Shown here: in pieces, positions 48,352 to 55,963 of the stretch
Layout of the letters: every line of letters begins with the position of its first letter
Position numbering within the stretch: the stretch's first letter is position 1
Source: Klebsiella pneumoniae
GTDB taxonomy: Bacteria > Pseudomonadota > Gammaproteobacteria > Eutrophobiales > Eutrophobiaceae
NCBI GenBank assembly: GCA_945878555.1
Contig: CAMDWI010000023.1
Location: 1-56,828 of the forward strand
Reading direction: 5' to 3'
Length of the DNA: 56,828 nt
Notes under the pieces: generated by a model
The model's database searches: none
Told to the model about the DNA's origin: nothing
What the model saw: only the letters and a program-made list of their open reading frames with translations
Made by a program: the position numbers and the translations under genes

Positions 48352-48972
48352 ATGAAGACTGATAGTATGGATGATATGGACCCGGATCAGCCGGAAGTTT
48401 CCGCATTGACAGACCCTGCGTTTCTGGAAGACCTGCGTGCGCGGATGTTACGGTTTGCCAGTTTGCAGCTGAATGATTTTCACCTCGCCGAGGATGCGGT
48501 GCAGGACGCATTGATAGGCGCGCTGAAAAATGCGGGTTCGTTTACCGGCACGGCGGCGCTGCGGTCGTGGGTGTTTGCCATACTCAAGCACAAGATCGCC
48601 GATGTACTCCGTAAAAATATGCGTCTGGTGACAGTGGACAACCGGTCTGATGATGGTGATAACGAGGACCTGTCTGTCATGTTATTCAATCAAAAGGGGC
48701 ATTGGCTGGCCGATGAACGTCCGGCAGACTGGGGTAATCCACATGAATCATTGCAAGACAGCCAGTTCTGGAAGGTGTTCGAGGCCTGCCTGGACAAGCT
48801 GCCCGGCAGCCAGGCGCGGGTGTTCATGATGCGCGAATTTATTGAACTGGATTCTGACGAGATTTGCACAACGGTGGGACTGTCGGTCAGCAATCTGAAT
48901 GTCACCTTGTACCGGGCTCGTCTGCGGCTGCGCGAATGTCTGGAAAATCGCTGGTTCAGCGAGAGGAGCTGA
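48352..48972 (+). CDS. ECF-type sigma-70 family RNA polymerase sigma factor
   Basis: 206 residues from ATG 48352 (ATG 48367 alternative). Region 2: FASLQLNDFHLAEDAVQDALIGALKN and LRSWVFAILKHKIADVLRK. Region 4: LDKLPGSQARVFMMREFIELDSDEICTTVGLSVSNLNVTLYRARLRLRECLE. It should direct RNA polymerase to a stress regulon, kept inactive by the zinc anti-sigma encoded 1 bp downstream. Candidate targets include the bufferin and lipid clusters in this window (inference only). Confidence 0.92.
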   Translation: MKTDSMDDMDPDQPEVSALTDPAFLEDLRARMLRFASLQLNDFHLAEDAVQDALIGALKNAGSFTGTAALRSWVFAILKHKIADVLRKNMRLVTVDNRSDDGDNEDLSVMLFNQKGHWLADERPADWGNPHESLQDSQFWKVFEACLDKLPGSQARVFMMREFIELDSDEICTTVGLSVSNLNVTLYRARLRLRECLENRWFSERS

Positions 48973-48973
48973 T

Positions 48974-49168
48974 ATGCTGAGCTGCCATGAAGTAACCCGA
49001 CTGGTGTCAGAATCACGCGAACGCAAGCTGGCACTTTCAGAACAGATGTCGCTGAAGATGCATCTGGTCATGTGTAAGGCATGCCGACAGTTTGGCAATC
49101 AACTCGGGTTTCTGCACGATACCATGCGTGCTTATGCGCTTGGCAAAGATAAAGAGCAGGACGAATAA
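48974..49168 (+). CDS. short zinc-finger anti-sigma factor
   Basis: 64 residues from ATG 48974, starting one base after the sigma factor stop. It has the putative zinc-finger HC2/ZAS pattern: CHEVTRLVSES then MHLVMCKACRQF (H-x3-C-x2-C). There is no membrane helix, so it is a cytoplasmic anti-sigma that probably releases the sigma factor on oxidation or metal exchange at the zinc site. The preceding GAGAGGAG is a good ribosome-binding site. Confidence 0.88.
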   Translation: MLSCHEVTRLVSESRERKLALSEQMSLKMHLVMCKACRQFGNQLGFLHDTMRAYALGKDKEQDE

Positions 49169-49171
49169 CTG

Positions 49172-50044
49172 TTATCTGGTCTCTGTCTTCAGTTGCGCAT
49201 TCTTGCGATAAGCTACGGGTGTCATGCCAACCACCCGCCTGAAAGTTTTGGTAAAGGCAAGATCAGACGCATAACCCACCTTGTTCGCCACCTTATAGAC
49301 AGAATCACCGGTCATTCGTAGCAGTTCCCTCGCGCGTTGCATGCGCAATTCGGTCAGGTATTCAAACATCGTTTGTCCAACCAGAAGTTTAAACCGGTTC
49401 GCCAGACTGGCCCGGGACATACCCGTGTTGCCAGCGAGTTTTTCCAGTGTCCACTGTACGTGTGGCGCTGCATGCAACTGTTCCAATGCCTTGGCTATCT
49501 GTTTGTCTGTCAGTGCCGCAATGAATCCTGTTGCCGGACTTCTACCGAAATTGATGCGAATCAGTTCGACCAGTAATATCTCGGTCAGCTTGTTCACCAC
49601 AATCTCACTGCCCGGTCTGCCCGAGGTAAATTCCGTACCCAGCAGTTCCAGTATCGACTTCAGGCCGGGTCTGAGCAGCAGTTCCTCGCCGCGGATCACA
49701 ATCACACCTTGCAGGTTTTTTATCAACGGGTGGTGCAAGTGGGTATCAAAACGACAATAGCCACACATCAATAAAATCTCGGTCGCGCTATTCAGGCGCG
49801 ATTTGTGAGGATGCGCACTGGAGAGCTTGTGCATAAGCCCCGATTCTACAAATACAAGGTCGCCCGGGCCCAGCTTTTCAGTGGAGTTCGCGGTGCTTAA
49901 CCAGCACTCTCCCCGGCGGACCAGATGAAAACTGGCCGTTTCCGGATTAGTAAATGCCATCGTCCAGGGAGGGTTGCGCCGGTCACAAAAATACACACTG
50001 CCATGCGTCCTTAATGTACCAAGTATGTCACTTAATACTTCCAT
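49172..50044 (-). CDS. AraC-family transcriptional regulator
   Basis: 290 residues: an N-terminal cupin-type sensor domain (ETASFHLVRRGECWLSTANSTEKLGPGDLVFVESGLMHKL, about residues 33-72) and a C-terminal AraC DNA-binding domain (WTLEKLAGNTGMSRASLANRFKLLVGQTMFEYLTELRMQRAREL and VANKVGYASDLAFTKTFRRVVGMTPVAYR). It is divergent from the AhpD-like/thioredoxin pair and probably regulates it; homologues of this cupin-AraC type often control AhpD-like genes. Confidence 0.92.
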   Translation of the reverse strand: MEVLSDILGTLRTHGSVYFCDRRNPPWTMAFTNPETASFHLVRRGECWLSTANSTEKLGPGDLVFVESGLMHKLSSAHPHKSRLNSATEILLMCGYCRFDTHLHHPLIKNLQGVIVIRGEELLLRPGLKSILELLGTEFTSGRPGSEIVVNKLTEILLVELIRINFGRSPATGFIAALTDKQIAKALEQLHAAPHVQWTLEKLAGNTGMSRASLANRFKLLVGQTMFEYLTELRMQRARELLRMTGDSVYKVANKVGYASDLAFTKTFRRVVGMTPVAYRKNAQLKTETR

Positions 50045-50106
50045 GCAGCACCTGCATCTCTATTAGCTACTCATTTATATAAAATATACGATTGATACAT
50101 AATATC

Positions 50107-50131
50107 TATACTATCATCTATAGATAGTATA
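50107..50131. promoter_or_regulatory. 25-bp dyad in the araC/ahpD-like intergenic region
   Basis: TATACTATC (50107-50115) and GATAGTATA (50123-50131) form a perfect 9-bp inverted repeat with a 7-bp spacer, between the divergent AraC regulator and AhpD-like gene. AraC proteins usually use direct repeats, so the dyad may bind a second, dimeric regulator. Confidence 0.5.
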
Positions 50132-50182
50132 GTTAACAGTTTGTATCTTATGCAAACCGTAACTTACAAAAGGAGTATTGAA

Positions 50183-50752
50183 ATGAGTCATTTTAGAGTA
50201 CATACAAAAAGTTCCGCCCCTGAACAATCAGCTGTATTACTGGCAGGTGCAGAAAAGGCCTATGGCTTCGTACCAAACCTGTTAGGTGTGCTGGCCGAGT
50301 CGCCAGCAGCACTGAATGCCTATATCTCAGCCGGCCAGATATTTGACCAGTCGTCATTGTCACCCCAGGAACGCCAGATTGTAATTTTGTCTGCCAGCCG
50401 ATTTAATAACTGCGGTTATTGTGTCGCCGCACATTCGGTGATTGCCGGTATGCAGAAAGTCCCGGCTGCGGTGGTACAGGGTATACGTGAAGATCGCGAG
50501 CTGGATGACCACCGGTTGGAAGCGTTACGTGTGTTCACAACCTGCGTTGTGGAGAAGCGTGGCTGGGTATCGAGCGAGGATATCCAAAACTTTCTGGATG
50601 CAGGATACAGTCGGACACAGATCCTTGAGGTCATACAGGGTGTCAGTTTCAAGACGCTGAGTAACTATGTGAACCACATCGCCGCGACCCCGCTGGATGA
50701 TGCCTTTGTATCACAGCAATGGGTCTCACCTGACAAACAACAGGCGGCCTGA
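50183..50752 (+). CDS. AhpD-like carboxymuconolactone decarboxylase family protein
   Basis: 189 residues from ATG 50183 (AGGAG at 50171-50175). The AhpD fold includes the helical core LSPQERQIVILSASRFNNCGYCVAAHSVIAG, whose CxxC plus His is the peroxidase/disulfide active site, and FLDAGYSRTQILEVIQGVSFKTLSNYVNHIA. It probably reduces peroxides or transfers electrons using the dithiol, with the thioredoxin encoded 21 bp downstream as a likely reductant. Confidence 0.9.
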   Translation: MSHFRVHTKSSAPEQSAVLLAGAEKAYGFVPNLLGVLAESPAALNAYISAGQIFDQSSLSPQERQIVILSASRFNNCGYCVAAHSVIAGMQKVPAAVVQGIREDRELDDHRLEALRVFTTCVVEKRGWVSSEDIQNFLDAGYSRTQILEVIQGVSFKTLSNYVNHIAATPLDDAFVSQQWVSPDKQQAA

Positions 50753-50773
50753 GCAGGTCGCAAGGAGTATAAG

Positions 50774-51106
50774 ATGAAAGAGATCAATCTGGCAGTAACT
50801 GATACAAACTTCAGATCAGAGATTCTTGAGTCGGACATTCCGGCGCTGGTGGATTTCTGGGCAGCCTGGTGTGGACCCTGTATGGCTATCGCCCCGGTAA
50901 TTCAGGATCTTGCCGTCGAATATGATGGACGAATTAAGGTGCGTAAACTTAATGTTGATCAAAATCCGGAAATGGCGAGAAAATTTGGTATACGCAGCAT
51001 ACCAACACTGGCGTTGTTTAAAAATGGTGTTGTCACCGAAACGATAGTGGGTGCGCGAGCGAAAGCATATCTGGAAAAGTTCATCAGCCCGCATATCAGC
51101 GGATAG
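50774..51106 (+). CDS. trxA: thioredoxin
   Basis: 110 residues with active site WAAWCGPCMAIAP and the cis-Pro loop IRSIPTLALFKNG, plus the FRSEILESDIPALVDF start. It is a general protein disulfide reductase; the pairing with an AhpD-like gene under AraC control suggests a dedicated role. A strong terminator follows at 51128-51158. It is distinct from trxC at 4576, which carries a zinc ribbon. Confidence 0.93.
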   Translation: MKEINLAVTDTNFRSEILESDIPALVDFWAAWCGPCMAIAPVIQDLAVEYDGRIKVRKLNVDQNPEMARKFGIRSIPTLALFKNGVVTETIVGARAKAYLEKFISPHISG

Positions 51107-51127
51107 TGGCGCCGAACCGTAACCAGC

Positions 51128-51158
51128 CGGGACAGGTCAAACCTGTCCCGATTTTTTT
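51128..51158 (+). terminator. rho-independent terminator after trxA
   Basis: CGGGACAGGT (51128-51137), loop CAA, ACCTGTCCCG (51141-51150), then ATTTTTTT. A perfect 10-bp stem and T-tract ending the AhpD-like/thioredoxin transcript. Confidence 0.93.
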
Positions 51159-51451
51159 CTCACGTTGATTAGGTAGTCAAGACCCTGGGCTCAGCAGAGC
51201 TCAATCGGCGTGTGATCCATATGGTTCAGGCCAAGGCAAAAACAACGATGGGCAGACTAATATATAACCACGATCATAAGATCGGTTTTCAGATTCGGGG
51301 CCGCAACATAGAGGAGGTGAGTAAAGTGCACAAGCGGGCTTGTATCCACATTGCGCAGGCGTACAGTATGTACGTGAGAGAATTACGATGATGGCATTTC
51401 GCAGTTAGCGCATAGCTTCAAAACGATCCTTTACAGATACAGGAGTAACCC
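51159..51451 (+). other. gap with a small unrecognised open frame (51221-51391)
   Basis: ATG 51221 to TGA 51389-51391 encodes 56 residues (MVQAKAKTTMGRLIYNHDHK..., ending MYVRELR) with no clear ribosome-binding site. The frame stays open upstream to a TAG at 51170, so it may be the tail of a degraded gene. No family is recognised. The rest of the gap should hold the promoter of the reductase gene at 51452. Confidence 0.3.
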
Positions 51452-52042
51452 ATGACCAGGCGAATTCTTCTTATCCAGGGCCACCCTGATGGCAGCGAAC
51501 CACACCTGTGCCACGCGCTGGCGACCAGCTACGCTGAAGGCGCGGACGAAGGTGGACACACAGTGCGCCAGATTAAGCTGGCCGAGCTCGACTTCCCCCT
51601 GCTGCGTAGCCAGAAAGACTGGGAAACGGGTCAGGTTCCTGCCTCACTCAAACCGGCCCAGGACGACATCGCCTGGGCTGAACACATAGTATTTTTCTTT
51701 CCGCTCTGGTTGGGCGATATGCCAGCGATACTGAAGGGTTTCCTGGAGCAAGTGGCCCGTCCCGGGTTCGCCTTTAAACGCGAGGAGGGCGGCAGCCCCT
51801 GGGGCAACAAGGCATTGACCGGACGCTCCGCTCGCGTGGTTGTCACCATGGGCATGCCGGCCATCGTCTACCGTTGGTATTTCCGCGCCCACAGCATCAA
51901 GTCACTGGAGCGTAACATCCTTGGTTTTGTCGGCATTGCGCCTGTGAATGAAACACTGATAGGAATGATCACCAACATGAAGCCTGAACAGTTCAGCAAA
52001 TGGCAGGGCAAACTCCGGCGGCTGGGATACAAGGCCGAGTGA
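51452..52042 (+). CDS. flavodoxin-fold NAD(P)H-dependent quinone oxidoreductase
   Basis: 196 residues of the NQO1/KefF-like flavodoxin fold: ILLIQGHPDGSEPHLCHALATSY, ELDFPLL, HIVFFFPLWLGDMPAILKGFLEQVARPGFAF and VVTMGMPAIVYRWYFRAHS. It binds FMN or FAD and reduces quinones or nitro/azo compounds by two electrons. It is convergent with the VOC gene, their stops being adjacent. Confidence 0.9.
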   Translation: MTRRILLIQGHPDGSEPHLCHALATSYAEGADEGGHTVRQIKLAELDFPLLRSQKDWETGQVPASLKPAQDDIAWAEHIVFFFPLWLGDMPAILKGFLEQVARPGFAFKREEGGSPWGNKALTGRSARVVVTMGMPAIVYRWYFRAHSIKSLERNILGFVGIAPVNETLIGMITNMKPEQFSKWQGKLRRLGYKAE

Positions 52043-52429
52043 CTATTGCATTGAATGCAGCCCAATCAGATTACCCTCGGTATCGGTAACAAGCGCAATG
52101 AAGCCGTATTGACCAATCGACATCTTGTCCTTGAACACCGAACCACCGTTTGACACGGCACGGGCGGCCTCAACTGCACAGTCATCGCATGTGAAGTACA
52201 CAAGCGTACTGCCACCGGAAGGGCATCCGGCCATTTTTACCAGGGCACCCGGTGCGCCATAGGCCTCTGGCGACATGGGGAATGACCACATTTCCAAATC
52301 AGGCATGCCTTCAGAGTCAGGACTCAAAAGGGGGGTAAGCTCCCCCTGAAAGACCGCTTCGTAGAATGCTTTCGCGCGCGGCATATCCTGGACGTAAATT
52401 TCGAACCAACCAACAGGATTGTTATTCAT
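52043..52429 (-). CDS. VOC family (glyoxalase/bleomycin-resistance fold) protein
   Basis: 128 residues from ATG 52429. Two beta-alpha-beta repeats are visible: GWFEIYVQDMPRAKAFYEAVFQGELT and STLVYFTCDDCAVEAARAVSNGGSVFKDKMSIGQYGFIALVTDTEGNLIGLHS. The conserved EGNLIGLHS end is typical of VOC proteins of the lactoylglutathione-lyase-related type. Substrate unknown. It lies 5 bp downstream of the PQQ dehydrogenase stop, so both may be on one transcript. Confidence 0.9.
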   Translation of the reverse strand: MNNNPVGWFEIYVQDMPRAKAFYEAVFQGELTPLLSPDSEGMPDLEMWSFPMSPEAYGAPGALVKMAGCPSGGSTLVYFTCDDCAVEAARAVSNGGSVFKDKMSIGQYGFIALVTDTEGNLIGLHSMQ

Positions 52430-52434
52430 GATTA

Positions 52435-54213
52435 TTACGGCAACGCAAATACATACACCGCATTGTGCCCACGGGCCGTTTTTAACTCCGGCACATGCGC
52501 CAGTTTGCCGCCGGTATGTGCCACCCCGTCCCCGGTCAGAACGGCGACATATTGTTTGCCGTTCACGGCATAGGTAATGGTGCTGTTCTGCACTATCCCG
52601 CCGACGATGGATTCCCACAGGATCTTGCCGCTCTTCGAATCAAACGCATAGAACCGGCGGTTCATGTCGCCCCAGAATATCAGGTCACCGGCGGTGGCCA
52701 GCACGGCCCCGTTGGTGGGATAGCGCTGGGCATGAAACTTCTCCAGCTTGCCGGTTTCCATATTCACCTTGGCAATGCCGGTCCAGGCATTCGGGTCTAC
52801 ACCTTCGCGGATGATGGATTTGCGGTTATGCCCGTTTTCGGTACCAAACGCGCCGGTGCGAATGAAACATTCCTCATGATACGGGATGTACAGCGCGTTC
52901 TCGCCCGGGTGATACGCCATCGGATAGTAACCTTTGACGTTGGAGAAGCAGAGGGTATGTTGCTGCTTGTCTTCGGTCAGGACTGAACTTCTGGCGATCG
53001 TCGTCTTGCCGGTCGTTCCATCTACCTCTGCAATATGAAACAGCGGCGTATCGGTTGAGGGGAAGGGGATACCCCAGAGGAATTCACCGGTACCACGGTC
53101 CATGACCCACAAGCCCCCCGGCTCACCGACCGTTGCCACCATGTCGCGTTGCTCACCGCGCTTGACCGTCGGGTTAAACCACTTGACCGCTTTTGGATCA
53201 GGATCAAATTTCGAGGTGAATAAGACCCGCTCCTGGGTCCAGTCCGAGTCCCAGTCATCAGCGGGGATATGCTGATAGTACCAGGCCAGCTTGCCGGTAT
53301 CGGCATCAAGCGCCAGCGTTGAATTGCAATACAGTTCAGACGGAGTCGTTAACGGTACGTCAAACGGTTTGCCATCATGACGTACATAACGCGTGTGCGG
53401 TGACGGATTCGCCACACCCCAATACACCAGATTTCGCACCGGGTCATAGCTCGATGGATTCCCCCACGGCGAGCAGGTCCTGCTGCTGTCAGATTTACTT
53501 CCCCAGGTGTCCGATCCGGGTTCACCATCGCCTGCGGCAACATTAAATCGCCAGACCTCTTTACCGGTTGTTGCATCATGCGCGGCTATAAAACAGTTCT
53601 TTCGGCCGTCCGGTCCGGCATCGCAGTTGCGACCGGTAATGACCTTGTCTCCGGCGACGCTGGGACCGGAGGTGTATTCGGTTGCCAGCTTGTAGTCATG
53701 GGCCTGCGTTTCCCAATGTAGCTCCCCGTCCTGCAGACCCAGCGCCACCATAAAACCTTCCGGTGAGGCATAAAACAGTTTGTCGCCTCGCAAGGCCAGA
53801 TTACGCGTTCTTTCTATGCCGATATAGTCCTCAACATCGTCTGGCATCGTCCGTTTGTATTCCCATATCAGGTCACCGTTGGTCGCATCGAGCGCCTGGA
53901 CGATACCCTTCGGATTGGCGACATACATGATCCCGTCGTGTACCAGCGGGGTGGTCTCCTGGGTACCCGGCCCGATACCGCGCGACCAGGCCATGCGCAG
54001 CTGCCCCACGTTTTGCTGATTGATCTCTTTGAGTGGGCTGAAACGTTGGTTATCGTAGGTTCGACTCAGCATCAGCCAGTCTGCCGGATCCGGGTTTAAC
54101 AACATCTCGTCCGTCACGGGCATGCCTTCCATGCCCTGGGCATGGACCGCTCCGTTTGTTATATAGGCCAGAATTGCCATCGAATACAACAGTGCTTTTT
54201 TCTGCTTATTCAT
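52435..54213 (-). CDS. PQQ-dependent alcohol dehydrogenase, predicted lanthanide-type
   Basis: 592 residues: signal peptide (MAILAYITNGAVHA) and an eight-bladed propeller with repeated W-motifs (ALDATNGDLIWEY, AHDATTGKEVWRF, ALDADTGKLAWYY). The catalytic Asp lies in PADDWDSDWTQ (D322) and is followed two residues later by D324, the Asp-x-Asp pattern that marks lanthanide-dependent XoxF/PedH-type enzymes; Asn in WGVANPSP is kept. The usual metal-binding Glu of the ELGVRG motif and the vicinal CC disulfide are not evident, so it is a divergent subfamily. It would oxidise alcohols in the periplasm, with the adjacent cytochrome c as acceptor. Confidence 0.85.
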   Translation of the reverse strand: MNKQKKALLYSMAILAYITNGAVHAQGMEGMPVTDEMLLNPDPADWLMLSRTYDNQRFSPLKEINQQNVGQLRMAWSRGIGPGTQETTPLVHDGIMYVANPKGIVQALDATNGDLIWEYKRTMPDDVEDYIGIERTRNLALRGDKLFYASPEGFMVALGLQDGELHWETQAHDYKLATEYTSGPSVAGDKVITGRNCDAGPDGRKNCFIAAHDATTGKEVWRFNVAAGDGEPGSDTWGSKSDSSRTCSPWGNPSSYDPVRNLVYWGVANPSPHTRYVRHDGKPFDVPLTTPSELYCNSTLALDADTGKLAWYYQHIPADDWDSDWTQERVLFTSKFDPDPKAVKWFNPTVKRGEQRDMVATVGEPGGLWVMDRGTGEFLWGIPFPSTDTPLFHIAEVDGTTGKTTIARSSVLTEDKQQHTLCFSNVKGYYPMAYHPGENALYIPYHEECFIRTGAFGTENGHNRKSIIREGVDPNAWTGIAKVNMETGKLEKFHAQRYPTNGAVLATAGDLIFWGDMNRRFYAFDSKSGKILWESIVGGIVQNSTITYAVNGKQYVAVLTGDGVAHTGGKLAHVPELKTARGHNAVYVFALP

Positions 54214-54343
54214 GCTTTATGTCCCTCACCTGACATGTTCCGGAAACTGCGAGTCAGTTCCCGTTTACATTGGCATTACATGCTGATGAGACTATTTAAA
54301 AGGTTATTTTTAACCAAAGCAAGTTACTGATTAATGAAGTTCA

Positions 54344-54748
54344 TCAGGGACGATTGACATCATCTGCGTCCATTGCTGGAAATCCGTTCAGCGACAAGAG
54401 ATAGGCGATCAGATTCAGGTACACCTCTGTGGACAGACTGCCCGGGGCATCCTGCGGCATGGTTTGGCTGATCAGATCAAAATAGGCAGAGATCTGCACC
54501 TTGCTGTTTTCTGTCTGCTGGAGCAGGCCCTTGTGTTCCCGGGTGGCATGACAGTTCTGGCATATGGTTTTATACGTACTTTCCCCCCGGCTTGCTTGTG
54601 CCCGGGTATAGATTCCTTTCAGTATTTCATCCTTGTTTATCGGGGGGGATTCTGCATCCTGGGCAAATCCGGAGCCGGACACCAGCAAACCGTAAGCAAC
54701 GACAGATTGAAACAAGACACGTTTATATTTATTTGCGATCATATACAT
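54344..54748 (-). CDS. periplasmic c-type cytochrome partnered with the PQQ dehydrogenase
   Basis: 134 residues (ATG 54748 or 54742) with a signal peptide (VAYGLLVSGSGFAQ) and one haem-binding CxxCH in YKTICQNCHATREH. A distal Met suitable as axial ligand lies in QTMPQDAPGSLS, and the C-terminal helix is LNLIAYLLSLNGFPA. It would accept electrons from the dehydrogenase encoded 130 bp downstream on the same strand. Confidence 0.88.
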   Translation of the reverse strand: MYMIANKYKRVLFQSVVAYGLLVSGSGFAQDAESPPINKDEILKGIYTRAQASRGESTYKTICQNCHATREHKGLLQQTENSKVQISAYFDLISQTMPQDAPGSLSTEVYLNLIAYLLSLNGFPAMDADDVNRP

Positions 54749-54775
54749 GGTGAGAGGGCAGACCTGCTTTCCGTT

Positions 54776-55132
54776 CTAGTAACTTTTACCATCAACGTGT
54801 TTACTCTCCAGTTCCCTGGGGTTGACGCCCGCAAGACAATTCACATTGATGGCGACTGTTGTTGAGCCGTCAGCCATCTTCCCGTACGCAAAGCTCTCAA
54901 CGCCGCATGTGGCACAGAACAGGTGGCGGATTGCCTTCCGGTTGAAAAGGTACTCGGTCAGTTTGTCTTCACCGGACTGTAAATGAAAACTCCCCTGTGG
55001 AACAAACGTCAGGACCAGTCCCAGTCGCTGGCACCGGGAGCAATTGCAGGTGATAGTATTTTCCAGGTCCGCATCAACTGTATAGCTGACCGCACCACAC
55101 TGGCATCCGCCTTCATAATGTGAAATTGTCAC
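54776..55132 (-). CDS. GFA family (glutathione-dependent formaldehyde-activating-like) protein
   Basis: 118 residues with the zinc-binding Cys pattern of GFA/CENP-V proteins: GGCQCGAVSYTV, ITCNCSRCQRLG and HLFCATCGVESFAYG. GFA proteins are proposed to help glutathione react with formaldehyde, which would suit an alcohol dehydrogenase producing aldehydes, but most family members have other or unknown roles. It is the first gene of the minus-strand PQQ-dehydrogenase group. Confidence 0.9.
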   Translation of the reverse strand: MTISHYEGGCQCGAVSYTVDADLENTITCNCSRCQRLGLVLTFVPQGSFHLQSGEDKLTEYLFNRKAIRHLFCATCGVESFAYGKMADGSTTVAINVNCLAGVNPRELESKHVDGKSY

Positions 55133-55200
55133 TTACGCATCTCCTTCTGTTGTGAAAATCAACTACGCGACCAGCATTAACCAATCCCTTCTAGTGTGTA

Positions 55201-55225
55201 TGTCATATATGACATATCATATGTC
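55201..55225. promoter_or_regulatory. overlapping operator palindromes of the orphan antitoxin locus
   Basis: TGTCATATATGACA (55201-55214) is a perfect 14-bp palindrome, overlapping GACATA-TCA-TATGTC (55211-55225). Both stand just upstream of the toxin remnant and HTH antitoxin, as expected for autoregulatory binding by the antitoxin. Confidence 0.65.
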
Positions 55226-55227
55226 TT

Positions 55228-55287
55228 ATGAGCGCAAAGGACAAGCCACTCGTATGGCTACATGGAGAAGTAAAAACGGCAGAATAG
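55228..55287 (+). pseudogene. N-terminal stub of a Gp49/HigB-like RelE-fold toxin
   Basis: Encodes MSAKDKPLVWLHGEVKTAE then stop. The segment KPLVWLHGEVKT is the conserved N-terminus of phage-derived Gp49-like/HigB toxins (normally about 110 residues). Nearly the whole toxin is missing and the antitoxin gene follows 12 bp later, so an in-frame deletion has removed the toxin body but left operator, start and antitoxin. Confidence 0.75.
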
Positions 55288-55299
55288 CGAGGTACGAAA

Positions 55300-55626
55300 A
55301 TGAAATCAGTTAAACGCAAGAAACTCGAGGCAAAAGGCTGGAAAATTGGTTCAGCAGATGAATTTCTGAATCTATCGCCTGTAGAGGCGGCATATATTGA
55401 GTTAAAGTTGTCTTTGAGTAGTTCATTGAAAAAACAACGTTCAAGAGAAAATCTTAGCCAGGTTGAGGTTGCGAAAATAATCAACTCCAGTCAATCCCGT
55501 GTAGCCAAGATGGAAGCAGGCGACCCTTCCGTTTCACTTGATCTGTTAGTGAAATCACTGCTAGCACTTGGTATTTCCCGCAAGGACTTAGCCAAGGCCA
55601 TATCGACAACGTCACATGCGGCATAA
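55300..55626 (+). CDS. XRE-family HTH antitoxin (orphan)
   Basis: 108 residues. The C-terminal HTH (RENLSQVEVAKIINSSQSRVAKMEAGDPSVSLDLLVKSLLALG) is of the HigA/XRE type; the N-terminal KKLEAKGWKIGSADEFLNLSPVE is typical of antitoxins paired with Gp49-like toxins. The partner upstream is reduced to 19 residues, so the antitoxin is an orphan, possibly acting as an anti-toxin or repressor only. Its stop codon lies in the attC at 55621-55677. Confidence 0.88.
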   Translation: MKSVKRKKLEAKGWKIGSADEFLNLSPVEAAYIELKLSLSSSLKKQRSRENLSQVEVAKIINSSQSRVAKMEAGDPSVSLDLLVKSLLALGISRKDLAKAISTTSHAA

Positions 55627-55677
55627 CGATAGAAATGACCGGCGGCAGAAAGCCGTCGGTTTATTGACTAGTTATGG
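55621..55677 (-). repeat. integron attC site (end of parDE cassette)
   Basis: Bounded by GCATAAC (55621-55627) and GTTATGG (55671-55677), with a GACCGGCGGC/GCCGTCGGT inner stem. On the minus strand its R'' CCATAAC complements GTTATGG, which opens the parDE cassette at the next attC (56257-56263), confirming an intact cassette between them. Confidence 0.88.
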
Positions 55678-55708
55678 GTTTTATACCAAAATCAGGTATT
55701 CTTTGGTA
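55664..55708 (+). promoter_or_regulatory. parDE promoter and operator
   Basis: -35 TTGACT (55664-55669), 17-bp spacer, -10 CAAAAT (55687-55692). The inverted repeat TACCAAA (55684-55690) / TTTGGTA (55702-55708) overlaps the -10, fitting ParD autorepression. The -35 lies inside the attC, so the module brings its own promoter although it faces against the cassette direction. Confidence 0.6.
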
Positions 55709-55723
55709 CTCAAGAGGTGAAAT

Positions 55724-55963
55724 ATGGCAAAAAATACCAGTATTACCCTGGGCGATCATTTTGAAGGGTTCATTTCCCACCAAATCGAAAGTGGCCGATA
55801 TGGTTCGACCAGCGAAGTGGTTCGGGCAGGCCTGAGATTGCTTGAGGACACTGAAAACAAACTGGGTGCATTGCGTCAACTTCTGGAAGATGGGGAACGC
55901 AGTGGCCGCGCTGATTATAGCTATGAAACTTTTATCGCTGAGTTGGATGAAAGCGGTAAGTGA
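55724..55963 (+). CDS. parD: ParD-family antitoxin
   Basis: 79 residues. The ribbon-helix-helix N-terminus NTSITLGDHFEGFISHQIESGRYGSTSEVVRAGLRLLE is the ParD signature, and the C-terminus (DYSYETFIAELDESGK) is the toxin-binding tail. It binds and neutralises the ParE toxin encoded downstream and represses the promoter. The stop overlaps the parE ATG by one base. Confidence 0.92.
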   Translation: MAKNTSITLGDHFEGFISHQIESGRYGSTSEVVRAGLRLLEDTENKLGALRQLLEDGERSGRADYSYETFIAELDESGK

